Shown here piece after piece: positions 50,721 through 59,516 of a stretch of DNA of 64,000 nucleotides (its first letter is position 1; every line of letters starts with the position of its first letter). The notes beneath the pieces were generated by a model. That model ran no database searches, was not told the origin of the DNA, and saw nothing but the letters and a program-made list of their open reading frames with translations. The DNA lies in the NCBI RefSeq assembly GCF_003610255.1, contig NZ_RAPS01000001.1, positions 620,001 through 684,000 on the forward strand, in the 5' to 3' direction. This DNA comes from Streptomyces sp. TLI_171 (GTDB taxonomy: Bacteria > Actinomycetota > Actinomycetes > Streptomycetales > Streptomycetaceae). The position numbers and the translations under genes are program-made.

Positions 50721-52498
50721 ACGCGCCGACGGACCGGCCGGAGGTGCACCTGGGCGCCATGCCGGTCGGCATCGTCCAGGACACCTTCGCGCTGCGCCGC
50801 AGTGCCCGGTCCGTCGCCGACCTGCTCGGCGCGGACGGTCAGGACGCCGTCCGGCTGGCCACCGCGCTGAGCGAGCTCGGCCGCGGCCTGCTCGGCGGCG
50901 AGCGGCTGACCGCCGCCTTCGACCTCCGGCCGGGCCCGCTGCCGCTGCTGGCCGTCACCCTCGACTGGGAGGGCGGCCACCGGCTGTCCGAGGAGGCGCT
51001 GGACGCCTCCTCCCGGCTGCTGCCCACCCACCACGACGCCACAGCGGCGGGCGGCCGGGTCCGGGTCGAGCAGCGGGTCGGGCCGGCCGCCGGCGCCGAT
51101 CCGGGCCTGGTCGAGCGGGCCCGCCGGCTGCTCGCCGCGCACACCGGCCCGAGCGCCCTGGAGGACTCCCGGGCGCAGACCCGCGACCTGATCTCCGCAC
51201 TCGAGCAGACCCGCGCCCAGCGCGAGGAACTGCGGCGGCTCAACAGCGAGCTGGAGGAGACCAACCAGGGCGTGCTCGCGCTGTACGCGGAGCTGTCCGA
51301 GGAACTGGAGGAGACCAACCGGGGCGTGGTGGCGCTGTACGCCGAACTCGACGAGAAGTCCCGGCAGCTGCGCGAGGCCAGCGAGGCGAAGAGCAGGTTC
51401 TGGGCGAACGTCAGCCACGAGCTGCGCACCCCCGTGAACGCGGTCGTGGGCCTGGCCGAGCTGCTGCGCTCGGACGCCGACGCCCCGGCCGCGGAACGGG
51501 CCCGCCAGCTGTCCCTGATCGCCGACTCGGGCCGCACCCTGCTCGCCCTGGTGGACGAGCTGCTGGACGTCGCCAAGGCCGAGTCCGGCACCCTGGAGCC
51601 GCAGTGGGCGCCGCTGGACCTGCGCGCGGTCCTCACCCACCTGGACGGCACCCTGCGCGGCCTGGCCCGCCCCGGCGTGGACCTGCGGATCGGCCCGGCG
51701 CCGACCGGGCTCGACCCGGTGCTCGGCGACGAGACGATGCTGGTGCGGATCCTGCGGAACCTGCTGTCCAACGCGCTCAAGTTCACCGAGCACGGGTCGG
51801 TGGGCCTGGACACCCGCGTCGAGGACGGACCCGACGGCGGCCCGGTACTGGTGCTGACCGTCACCGACACCGGTGTCGGCATACCGCCCGACCAGCACGA
51901 ACGGGTCTTCGAGGAGTTCTACCAGGTCAAGGGCCCGCACCAGCGCGGCCGCCGCGGCACCGGCCTGGGCCTGCCCTACGCCCGGCGGCTGGCCGAGATC
52001 CTCGGCGGCACGCTGCACCTGGACAGCGCCCCCGGCCGGGGCACCACCCTCACCGTCCGGCTGCCCGCGCACCCCGCCCCCGCGGACGGCGCCCGCCGGG
52101 CCGTGCTGGTCGCCGTCGACGACGACCCGGCGTTCCGGGCCGTCCTGCGGCCGATGCTGGACCGGATCGCCGACCGGGTCGTCGAGGTCACCGACGGCGC
52201 GGCCGCCGTCGCCGCCGTCCGCGCCGCCCGGCCCGACGGCGTCGTGCTCGACCTGCACCTCGGCGAGGTCGACGGCTACCGGATCCTCGCCGAGCTGCGG
52301 GCCGACCCGGCGCTGCGGCAGCTGCCCGTGGTCATCCTCACCTCGGCCTCGCTCACCGCCGCCGACCGCGGCCGGCTCGCCCACGCCCGCGCCGTGCTGC
52401 CGAAGACCGGCCTCACCGTCGGCCGGATCGCCGCCGCGCTGTCCGCCCCCCGCACGGCCGCACCGCACCGGCCCCTCCCGCCCGAGGACGGATCGTGA
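50717..52498 (+). CDS. Hybrid histidine kinase with degenerate RsbT-like N-terminus
   Basis: A 593-residue protein; its GTG overlaps the previous stop. The first 140 residues look like a decayed HATPase/RsbT domain (DAVRLATALSELGRGLLGGE) without the G boxes. A coiled coil follows with a repeated block (ELEETNQGVLALYAELSE, ELEETNRGVVALYAELDE). Then come HisKA (NVSHELRTPVNAVVGLAELL, His234), HATPase (LRNLLSNALKFTEHG, GRRGTGLGLPYARRLAEILG) and a receiver (AVDDDPAFRAVLRPML, LDLHLGEVDG with Asp512). It likely reads the phosphorylation module and relays to the receiver proteins around it. Confidence 0.92.
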   Translation: MNAPTDRPEVHLGAMPVGIVQDTFALRRSARSVADLLGADGQDAVRLATALSELGRGLLGGERLTAAFDLRPGPLPLLAVTLDWEGGHRLSEEALDASSRLLPTHHDATAAGGRVRVEQRVGPAAGADPGLVERARRLLAAHTGPSALEDSRAQTRDLISALEQTRAQREELRRLNSELEETNQGVLALYAELSEELEETNRGVVALYAELDEKSRQLREASEAKSRFWANVSHELRTPVNAVVGLAELLRSDADAPAAERARQLSLIADSGRTLLALVDELLDVAKAESGTLEPQWAPLDLRAVLTHLDGTLRGLARPGVDLRIGPAPTGLDPVLGDETMLVRILRNLLSNALKFTEHGSVGLDTRVEDGPDGGPVLVLTVTDTGVGIPPDQHERVFEEFYQVKGPHQRGRRGTGLGLPYARRLAEILGGTLHLDSAPGRGTTLTVRLPAHPAPADGARRAVLVAVDDDPAFRAVLRPMLDRIADRVVEVTDGAAAVAAVRAARPDGVVLDLHLGEVDGYRILAELRADPALRQLPVVILTSASLTAADRGRLAHARAVLPKTGLTVGRIAAALSAPRTAAPHRPLPPEDGS

Positions 52499-54126
52499 CC
52501 AGGACCGACGCCGGGCCCGCCACCGTGCTGGTGCTCGACGACAACGACACCACCCGCTACATCGTCGGCAGCTGGCTGCGCCGCTCCGGCCACACCGTGG
52601 TCGAGGCGGTCGACGGCACCCAGGCCCTCGCCCTGCTGGAGCGCACCCCCGCCGCCGAGCTGCCCGAGATCGCCGTGGTCGACATCAGCCTGCCCGACAT
52701 GACCGGGTTCGAGGTGTGCGAGCGCATCAAACGGCAGCCCCGCACCGCGGCGCTGCCGGTGGTCCACATCTCCGCGACCGCGATCGAGGCCAGCGACCGC
52801 ACCCAGGGCCTGCACCGCGGCGCCGACGCCTACCTGACCGAGCCCATCGACGCCGCCGAGCTCCAGGCCACCGTCACCGCCGTGCTGCGCTACACCCGGG
52901 CCCGGCGGCGCGCCGAGCGCCTGGCCGCCCGGGTCGCCGCCCTGCACCGCAGCACCCTCGCGCTGTACGGCGCCCCCGACCCGGACGCCCTGACCACCGC
53001 GGCCGCGCTCGGCGCGGTCCGGATCGGCGCCGCCCGGGCCACCGCGATCGCGCTCGGCCCGGACCGCGACACCCTGCACCTCGCCCACCACGACCCCGAC
53101 CGCCCCGGCGACCCGGCGGTGCGGCTGCTGCACGCCCCGCCGGTGCTGCTCGACGTCCTCGCCCATCACACCCTGGGCGACGCCACCGGCACCGACACCG
53201 CCCTGCTGGAGGCCGAGGAGTGGCGCGACGTGCTGGCCGACCACGGGCTGGACGGGGCCGGGCTCCCCGCCGGCCCGGTGGCCCTGGTGGTCGCCCGCAC
53301 CAAACCCGGCCGGCCGCTGCTCGCCCTCGCCGTCGACCGGGCGGCGGTCGCCGCGCCCGACGAGCGCAGCCTGCTCTCCCAGCTCACCCAGGCCGCCGCG
53401 CTCGCCCTGGAGGCCCAGCGCAGCCAGGCCGAGGAACACGCCCTCGCGCTCACCCTCCAACGCAGCTTCCTGCCGGGGCGGCTGCCGGCCGTCCCCGGCG
53501 TCGACCTCGCCGTCCGCTACGAACCGGCCTCCGCCCGCAGCGAGATCGGCGGCGACTTCTACGAGGCCGTCGACACCCCCGCCGGACTGCTGCTGGCGAT
53601 CGGCGACGTGGCCGGCCACTCCCTGGAGGCCGCCATGGCGATGGGCGAGCTGCGGCACGCGCTGCGCGCCTACGCCATCGAGGGCCACGACCCGCAGACC
53701 CTGCTGCACCGACTCGACGCGCTGCTGACCCGGCTGCGTCCCGGCCTGACCGCGACGGTGTGCCTGGTGCTGATCGAGCCCGACCGCCGCCGCCTCCACC
53801 TCGCCAACGCCGGACACCTGCCGCCGCTGCTCAAACTGCCCGACGGCTCCGCCCGCTACCTGGACGACCACGGCATCCTGCTCGGCCTGAACGTGCCGCA
53901 GCCGCCCGCGGCCACCATCGAGGTGCCGCCCGGCAGCACCCTGCTGCTGGTCACCGACGGCCTGATCGAGGTGCCCGGCGAGGACCTGGAGAGCGGCCTG
54001 GACGCCCTGCGGGACGCCTTCGCCGCCGCCCCGCCGGGCCCGGACGCCACCGGTGACCTGCTGCTGTCCTCGTTCGCCACGGCCCAGACCGACGACGTGG
54101 CGCTGCTCGTCGCCCGACTCCACTGA
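52495..54126 (+). CDS. Receiver-GAF-PP2C phosphatase
   Basis: A 543-residue protein; its GTG overlaps the hybrid kinase stop. An N-terminal receiver (VLVLDDNDTTRYIVGSWLRR, VVDISLPDMTGFEV with Asp63, SATAIEASDRTQGL) is followed by a GAF-like region (about 140-300) and a SpoIIE/PP2C domain (LQRSFLPGRLPAVPGVDLAV, EIGGDFYEAVDTPAGLLLAI, GHSLEAAMAMGELRHAL, LLLVTDGLIEVPG, TDDVALLVARL). This is a phosphatase switched by aspartyl phosphorylation, probably by the adjacent histidine kinases, acting on STAS proteins such as the one at 54168. Confidence 0.93.
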   Translation: MTRTDAGPATVLVLDDNDTTRYIVGSWLRRSGHTVVEAVDGTQALALLERTPAAELPEIAVVDISLPDMTGFEVCERIKRQPRTAALPVVHISATAIEASDRTQGLHRGADAYLTEPIDAAELQATVTAVLRYTRARRRAERLAARVAALHRSTLALYGAPDPDALTTAAALGAVRIGAARATAIALGPDRDTLHLAHHDPDRPGDPAVRLLHAPPVLLDVLAHHTLGDATGTDTALLEAEEWRDVLADHGLDGAGLPAGPVALVVARTKPGRPLLALAVDRAAVAAPDERSLLSQLTQAAALALEAQRSQAEEHALALTLQRSFLPGRLPAVPGVDLAVRYEPASARSEIGGDFYEAVDTPAGLLLAIGDVAGHSLEAAMAMGELRHALRAYAIEGHDPQTLLHRLDALLTRLRPGLTATVCLVLIEPDRRRLHLANAGHLPPLLKLPDGSARYLDDHGILLGLNVPQPPAATIEVPPGSTLLLVTDGLIEVPGEDLESGLDALRDAFAAAPPGPDATGDLLLSSFATAQTDDVALLVARLH

Positions 54127-54167
54127 CCGCCCGGAAGCCGCCCTCCCTTGCACCGTACGGAGCCCTC

Positions 54168-54524
54168 GTGCCCGAGTACGCCCTGACCATCGAGGTCCGC
54201 ACCGACCCGCTCGGGGCGACCGTCGTCTCGCTCGCGGGCGAGCTCGACTACCACACCGCTCCACGGCTGCACCGCGCCGTGGAGCGGACCCCGCCCGCGC
54301 TGCCGCTGGTGCTGGACCTGACGCTGCTCCGGTTCTGCGACTCCCTCGGCATGGCCGAGCTGCTCTTCGCGTTCCGCCGCACCCAGGCGGCCGGCACCGC
54401 GCTCGCGCTGGCCGGCACCACCGCCGACGTGGGCCGGCTGCTCACCATGACCGGCGTGGACGGGATCCTGCCGCGGCACGACAGCGTCGAGGCCGCGCTG
54501 CGCGCGGTGCGCCCGCCGGGCTGA
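54168..54524 (+). CDS. STAS anti-sigma antagonist
   Basis: A 118-residue STAS protein with a GTG start (ACGGAG upstream), 41 bp after the phosphatase gene. ATVVSLAGELDYHTAPRLHR, LPLVLDLTLLRFCDSLGMAE and VGRLLTMTGVDGIL form the fold. The CDSLGM loop retains the acidic residue and phospho-Ser. As the last gene of the cluster it is a plausible output that frees a sigma factor from an RsbW-like kinase. Confidence 0.9.
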   Translation: MPEYALTIEVRTDPLGATVVSLAGELDYHTAPRLHRAVERTPPALPLVLDLTLLRFCDSLGMAELLFAFRRTQAAGTALALAGTTADVGRLLTMTGVDGILPRHDSVEAALRAVRPPG

Positions 54525-54571
54525 CCGGGCCGCCGACCTCACCGTGGGTGAACTCGCCCGGGGCGCAACGG

Positions 54572-54595
54572 GTTTGGGAACGGGCGGCCGGGCAA
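54572..54595 (+). promoter_or_regulatory. Candidate sigma-B-like promoter
   Basis: It reads GTTT, 14 bases, GGGCAA. The -10 lies only 10 bp before the ATG at 54606, so the transcript would be nearly leaderless; this lowers confidence. Confidence 0.3.
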
Positions 54596-54605
54596 GGCGG
54601 CGTCC

Positions 54606-54875
54606 ATGAGACAGACAACATCGGTGATATCAGCTCTGGCCCACCTCCTCGCCGGGATCCTGGTCGTCTGGATCCTGCTCGACCTGTTCCACGCCAACCA
54701 GGGCAACACCCTGGTCGACTGGTTCCACCACGCCGCCGACTGGCTCGCCGCCTGGTCGCGCGGCCTGTTCACGGTCTCCAACCACACCGCGCAGGTCCTC
54801 CTCGACTACGGCATCCCGGCCGTCGTGTACGTGATCATCGGCAACGTGATCACCCGCCGCCGGGCGCTGGACTGA
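54606..54875 (+). CDS. Small two-helix membrane protein
   Basis: An 89-residue protein with two hydrophobic helices (about residues 9-27, SALAHLLAGILVVWILLDL, and 63-81, LLDYGIPAVVYVIIGNVI) and a Trp/His-rich amphipathic segment between them (WFHHAADWLAAWSRG). I know no function for it. It lies 13 bp upstream of a DUF1206 membrane protein and is probably co-transcribed. Confidence 0.8.
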   Translation: MRQTTSVISALAHLLAGILVVWILLDLFHANQGNTLVDWFHHAADWLAAWSRGLFTVSNHTAQVLLDYGIPAVVYVIIGNVITRRRALD

Positions 54876-54888
54876 GCGGGAGGCGGCG

Positions 54889-55713
54889 ATGAGCGCGGTG
54901 GAAGCGGACACGGGGGTGCGCGACCGGACGACCACGGCCGCGGGCCGGGCGGGCTTCGTGGCCCGCGGCGTGCTGTACGTGCTGGTCGGGGCGCTGGCCC
55001 TGCAGATCGCGTTCGGCTCCGGCGGCGAGCAGGCCGACCGGCAGGGCGCGCTGCACCAGGTGGCGGCCCGGCCGTTCGGCGCCGCCATGCTGTGGGCCCT
55101 GGCCGCCGGGCTCGCCGGGATGGCGCTCTGGCGGGCCTCGACGGCGGTGCTGGGCGAGGCCGGACGGAAGGAGACCGGCAGCCGGGTGCTGTCGGCCGGG
55201 CGCGCGGTGTTCTACGCCTCGGTGTGCTGGGGCACGGCCGCCTACGCGGCGGGCTCCGGCGGCGGCTCGGCGGGCGGCTCCGGCAGTGGCGGCAGCGACG
55301 AGGCGTCCCGGGACTGGACCGCGACGGCGCTCGGCTGGCCCGCCGGTCGCTGGCTGGTCGGCGCGGCGGGGCTGACGCTGGCGGGCATCGGGACGGCGAT
55401 CGCCGTCCGGGCCGTGCAGCGGCGCTTCCTGCGCAAGCTGCGCACCGACGCGATGCCGCCGCGGGTCCGGCCCGCGGTCACCGGTGTCGGGATGGCCGGG
55501 AACGTGGCGCGCGGCACGGTGTACGCCGCCGCGGGCGCGTTCGTGGTGGTGGCGGCCGTCCGGTTCGACCCGGGGCAGGCCAAGGGCATGGACGACACCC
55601 TCCGTTCGCTGGCCGGCAGCGCCGCCGGCCCGTGGCTGCTGGCCGCGGTGGCGGTCGGGCTGGTGCTGTACGGGGTGTTCTCGTTCGTCTCCGCACGCTG
55701 GCGCCGCTTCTGA
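54889..55713 (+). CDS. DUF1206 membrane protein
   Basis: A 274-residue integral membrane protein with GGGAGG before the ATG. It shows the threefold DUF1206 repeat of two helices each, with internal copies seen as FVARGVLYVLVGALALQIA, AGRAVFYASVCWGTAAYAAG and GNVARGTVYAAAGAFVVVAA. A Gly/Ser-rich loop separates the second and third units. The function is unknown. Transcription ends at the 26-bp hairpin downstream. Confidence 0.9.
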   Translation: MSAVEADTGVRDRTTTAAGRAGFVARGVLYVLVGALALQIAFGSGGEQADRQGALHQVAARPFGAAMLWALAAGLAGMALWRASTAVLGEAGRKETGSRVLSAGRAVFYASVCWGTAAYAAGSGGGSAGGSGSGGSDEASRDWTATALGWPAGRWLVGAAGLTLAGIGTAIAVRAVQRRFLRKLRTDAMPPRVRPAVTGVGMAGNVARGTVYAAAGAFVVVAAVRFDPGQAKGMDDTLRSLAGSAAGPWLLAAVAVGLVLYGVFSFVSARWRRF

Positions 55714-55717
55714 CCAC

Positions 55718-55773
55718 TGAGGAGAGGTGCGGAGGGCCGCCCCACCCGGGGCGGCCCTCCGCACCTCTCCTCA
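55718..55773. terminator. 26-bp perfect-stem bidirectional terminator
   Basis: Bases 55718-55743 pair without mismatch with 55748-55773 around a 4-base loop, between the convergent DUF1206 and transketolase genes. It is followed by three near-identical TCAGCGGTGC-type 10-mers that include the transketolase stop. Confidence 0.85.
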
Positions 55774-55790
55774 GCTGTGCTCAGCGGTGC

Positions 55791-57662
55791 TCAGCGGTGG
55801 CGGGCGGCGAGGGAGCGGGCCGCGTCGGCGATCTCGGTGCGGGAGATGCCGGCGGCGTGCAGCAGCTCCTCGGCGGTGCCGGAACCGGGCAGCCCGGTGG
55901 CGGCCAGGTGGGTGACGGCCGGGTGCTCCCCCTCGGCGGCCAGCGCGGACAGCACGGCCTCGCCGAGACCGCCCTCGGGGTGGTGGTCCTCGGCCACCAC
56001 CAGCGCCCCGGTCTCCCGGGCCGCGCGCACCAGGGCGGCGGCGTCGACCGGCTTCACGGAGTACAGGTCGAGGACGCGGGCGGCGATGCCGTCCTCGGCC
56101 AGCCGGTCGGCGGCGGCCAGGCACTCGTGCAGGGTCACGCCGGCGCCGACCAGCGTCACCCGGTCGTCCGCGCCCCCGCGCAGGGTCTTGGAGCCGCCCA
56201 CCGGGAACTCCTCCTCGGGCCCGTACAGCACCGGGTAGGCGCCGCGGGTGGTGCGCAGGTAGGAGATGCTGGGCAGGTCGGCCATGGCGGCGGTCAGCGC
56301 CGCGGCGCAGGCGGCGTCGGCCGGGTAGAGCACGGTCGATCCGCGGACGGCGCGCATCATGGCGAGGTCCTCCAGGCCCATCTGGGACGGCCCGTCGGCG
56401 CCGATCTCCACGCCGGTGTGAGTGCCGCACAGCGACATGGTGATCTCCGAGACGGCGGCCATCCGGACGAAGTCGTGGGCGCGGGTGAGGAAGGCCGCGA
56501 AGGTGGTGGCGTACGGCCGGTAGCCGCGCACGGCCATGCCGACGGCGGTGGCGATCATCTGCTGTTCGGCGATGTAGCTCTGGAAGTAGCGGGACGGGTG
56601 GGCGGCGGCGAAGTCCTCGGCGTGGGTGGAGTTGCCCACCTCGGCGTCCAGCGCGACCACCTCGGGGCGGGCGCCGAGCGCGGCCAGCGTCCTGCCGAAC
56701 GCGACCCGGGTGGCGACCCGCTCGCCGGTCTCGAAGCGCGGCAGCTCGACCTCGGGCGCGTCCACCCGGAGGGCGGGGCTGCCGTGCGGCGGCTGCGGTC
56801 CGCGCACCCGCAGGTCGCGCGGGCCGCCGAGTTCGGCGACGGCGCGTTCGGCCAGCTCCGGGGGCAGCGGCTTGCCGTGCCAGCCCTCCTGGTCGGCGAC
56901 CTCGGCGACGCCCCGCCCCTTGACGGTGCGGGCCACGATCACCGTGGGCGCGGAGCCGTCGGCCGCCGTGGTCAGCGCCCGGTCGACGGCCTCCAGGTCG
57001 TGGCCGTCGACCACCAGGGCGCGGCACCCGAACGCCTCGATCCGGCGGGCGTAGGCGTCGGTGTCCCACTGGAGCTCCGTGGGGCCGCTCTGGCCGAGCC
57101 GGTTGACGTCGATGATCGCGATGAAGTTGCCGAGCCGGTGCCGGCCGGCGCTGTCCAGCGCCTCCCACACGGAGCCCTCGGCGGTCTCGCTGTCCCCGCA
57201 CAGCACCCACACCCGGAAGTCGCGGCGTTCCAGGTCGCGACCGGCCAGCGCGATGCCCACGGCGCAGGCGATGCCCTGGCCGAGCGAGCCGGTCGCCAGG
57301 TCCACCCAGGGCAGCACCGGCGTGGGATGGCCCTGCAGGCGGTGGCCGAACCGCCGGTAGGTGGTCATCAGCTCCTCGTCGCCGATGGCGCCCGCGGCCT
57401 TGAACATCGCGTACAGCAGCGGCGAGGCGTGCCCCTTGGAGAACACCAGGTGGTCGGCGGCCGGATTGTCCGGCGCCGCCCAGTCGTAGCGCAGGTGACG
57501 GGTCATCAGCACCGCCATCAGATCGGCCGCGGACAGGCTGGAGGTGGGGTGCCCCGACCCGGCCGACGTGCTGGCGCGGACGGCGTCCACCCGCAACTGC
57601 TGGGCGAGGTCGAACAGCTGGGCGGGCTCGGTGTCGGGGCCGAGGAGGGTCTGCACGGTCAT
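55791..57662 (-). CDS. tkt: Transketolase (short, animal-like type)
   Basis: A 623-residue single-chain transketolase from the ATG at 57662; the usual bacterial enzyme is about 660-700. The thiamine-diphosphate domain shows STSAGSGHPTSSLSAADLMA, FSKGHASPLLYAMFKAAG, TGSLGQGIACAVGIALAGRD and the GDSETAEGSVWEALDSAG loop with IDVNRLGQS. The pyrimidine domain has the FIAEQQM-type Glu region (SYIAEQQMIATAVGMAVRG) and THTGVEIGADGPSQMGLEDL. The compact length resembles animal transketolase-like proteins. It may work with the G6PDH-like enzyme at 23963 in pentose phosphate flux. No transaldolase gene is adjacent. Confidence 0.93.
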   Translation of the reverse strand: MTVQTLLGPDTEPAQLFDLAQQLRVDAVRASTSAGSGHPTSSLSAADLMAVLMTRHLRYDWAAPDNPAADHLVFSKGHASPLLYAMFKAAGAIGDEELMTTYRRFGHRLQGHPTPVLPWVDLATGSLGQGIACAVGIALAGRDLERRDFRVWVLCGDSETAEGSVWEALDSAGRHRLGNFIAIIDVNRLGQSGPTELQWDTDAYARRIEAFGCRALVVDGHDLEAVDRALTTAADGSAPTVIVARTVKGRGVAEVADQEGWHGKPLPPELAERAVAELGGPRDLRVRGPQPPHGSPALRVDAPEVELPRFETGERVATRVAFGRTLAALGARPEVVALDAEVGNSTHAEDFAAAHPSRYFQSYIAEQQMIATAVGMAVRGYRPYATTFAAFLTRAHDFVRMAAVSEITMSLCGTHTGVEIGADGPSQMGLEDLAMMRAVRGSTVLYPADAACAAALTAAMADLPSISYLRTTRGAYPVLYGPEEEFPVGGSKTLRGGADDRVTLVGAGVTLHECLAAADRLAEDGIAARVLDLYSVKPVDAAALVRAARETGALVVAEDHHPEGGLGEAVLSALAAEGEHPAVTHLAATGLPGSGTAEELLHAAGISRTEIADAARSLAARHR

Positions 57663-57914
57663 GTCGGACGGGACCTTTCTCGTCGGGGAGGCCCGGAAGG
57701 CGCTCCGGGTCGGTGCGCGCCCGCCGTCCGAAGCCGACGGGCCGAACGGCACACAGCGCGGCCCAGCCGCGCGCACGCCGCCGCGCCGCGCCTACCCGCT
57801 CCGCCCGTTCCGACTCCCGCCCCCGGGCGCCGGGCCGGGACGGACGCCGACCGCCCCCGCACGCCGTGGGTGTCGGCCTGGGATAAAGAACGGCCGTGCG
57901 GGGAGACGGGTGCC

Positions 57915-59516
57915 ATGACGAGGACTGGGGAAGGTGTCCGGCCGCTCGGCCGGACGACCGCGTGGGTGGCTGCGCAGGCGGCGGTGCTGATCACGGCCGG
58001 GCTGTTGGTCACCCGCGGGGCGTTGCGGGAGGACGGGCCGGTGCGCTGGCTGGCGGAGCACCGCACCGGCGGGCTGACGGCCGTGAGCGGGGTGCTGTCG
58101 ACGCTCGCGTTCACCCCGGCGGTGGTGGCGGTGACGGCGCTGGTCGCGGCGCTGCTGCTGGTGCGGCGCCGGTGGCGGGAGGCGGTGCTGGTGGCGGGCG
58201 CGGTGGCGCTGCAGGCGGCGCTGTTCGTGACGGTCGCGCACGTGGTGGACCGGAGCCGCCCGGAGGTGGTCCGGCTGGACGGCGCGCTGCCGACGTCCAG
58301 TTTCCCGTCGGGCCACGTCGGCGCGGCGACCGCGCTGTACGGCGGCCTGGGTCTGCTGGCGCTGCGCCTGCTCCGGGGGCGGTGGCGGGTCGTGCTGTGC
58401 GGGCTGGCGTGGGCGGTGCCGGTGCTGGTGGCGGGCAGCCGGCTGTACCGGGGCATGCACCATCCGACGGACGTGCTGGCGGGGGCGCTGAACGGCGCGG
58501 CCGCGCTGTGGGTGGTGTGGCGGGCGCTGCCGGCGCGGGAGGTCCGGGGCCCGGCGGCGGTGCTCGCGCCGGGCGGGGGCGGCCCGGTCGCCCTGGTGTA
58601 CAACCCGGTGGTGGTGGACGCCGCGCTGCTGGAGCGGCTGTGCGCGGTGGTCGTCGGGCACGGGCTCGGCCGGCCGCGCTGCCTGCCGGGCGAGGCCGAG
58701 GACTCGGGCCGGGCCGCGGCGGAGCGGGCGCTCGCCGGTGGGGCCCGGCTGGTCGCGGCGTGCGGCGGGGACGGCACGGTGACGGCCTGCGCCGACGCGC
58801 TGGCGGGCGGCGGCGCGGCGCTGGCGGTGGTGCCGTGCGGCACCGGCAATCTGCTGGCCCGCAACCTGGGCCTGCCGTCGGACCCGGTGGCCGCGCTGGC
58901 CGCCGCGCTGTGCGGCGGGTCCCGCCGGATCGACCTGATGCGGGCCGAGGGCGACGGCCTGCCGGTCCGGGCTGCGGCGACCATGGCGGGGATGGGGCTG
59001 GACGCCGCGGTGATGGCGGACACGGGCCGGGCGCTGAAGCGCCGGCTGGGCTGGCCCGCGTACCTGCTGGGGGTGGCCCGGCACCTGGGTGACCGGCGCT
59101 TCCCGGTGGCGGTGGCGGTGGACGGCGCGCCGCCGGTGCACCGGCAGGTGCGGATGGCGGTGGTCGGCAACGTGGGCGCCCTCCAGGGCGGGGTCCGGCT
59201 GCTGCCGGAGGCCGCGCCGGACGACGGGCTGCTCGACCTGGTGCTGGTGCGGGCGGACGGCCTGCGGGGCTGGCGGTCGGCGGCGCTGGAGCTGCTCGTC
59301 GGCGGCCGGCGCCCGGGCCCGGGGCTGGAGCACTTCCGGGGACGGCGGATCGAGCTGACCGCGGACCGGGCGCGTCCGCGCGAGTGCGACGGCGACCCGG
59401 TGGGCGACGGCCGGGTGCTGGCGCTGACGGTCCGCCCGGGCGCGCTGCTGGTCCGGGTCCCGGCCGCGCCGGACCGCGCGGAGCCGGCCGCCGTGGCGCA
59501 CCGGGAGGTGGCCTGA
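57915..59516 (+). CDS. PAP2 phosphatase fused to diacylglycerol kinase
   Basis: A 533-residue two-domain protein from the ATG at 57915. Residues 1-210 form a PAP2 membrane domain with about five helices and the phosphatase motifs VDRSRPE, SSFPSGHVGAATALY and GSRLYRGMHHPTDVLAG. From about 225 a soluble diacylglycerol-kinase/sphingosine-kinase-like domain follows: VALVYNPVVVDAALLERL, AACGGDGTVTACADALAGGG and VVPCGTGNLLARNLGLP. One half removes phosphate from lipid phosphates and the other adds it, so it could shuttle phosphatidate and diacylglycerol or process undecaprenyl lipids. Its stop overlaps the next start (TGATG). Confidence 0.92.
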   Translation: MTRTGEGVRPLGRTTAWVAAQAAVLITAGLLVTRGALREDGPVRWLAEHRTGGLTAVSGVLSTLAFTPAVVAVTALVAALLLVRRRWREAVLVAGAVALQAALFVTVAHVVDRSRPEVVRLDGALPTSSFPSGHVGAATALYGGLGLLALRLLRGRWRVVLCGLAWAVPVLVAGSRLYRGMHHPTDVLAGALNGAAALWVVWRALPAREVRGPAAVLAPGGGGPVALVYNPVVVDAALLERLCAVVVGHGLGRPRCLPGEAEDSGRAAAERALAGGARLVAACGGDGTVTACADALAGGGAALAVVPCGTGNLLARNLGLPSDPVAALAAALCGGSRRIDLMRAEGDGLPVRAAATMAGMGLDAAVMADTGRALKRRLGWPAYLLGVARHLGDRRFPVAVAVDGAPPVHRQVRMAVVGNVGALQGGVRLLPEAAPDDGLLDLVLVRADGLRGWRSAALELLVGGRRPGPGLEHFRGRRIELTADRARPRECDGDPVGDGRVLALTVRPGALLVRVPAAPDRAEPAAVAHREVA

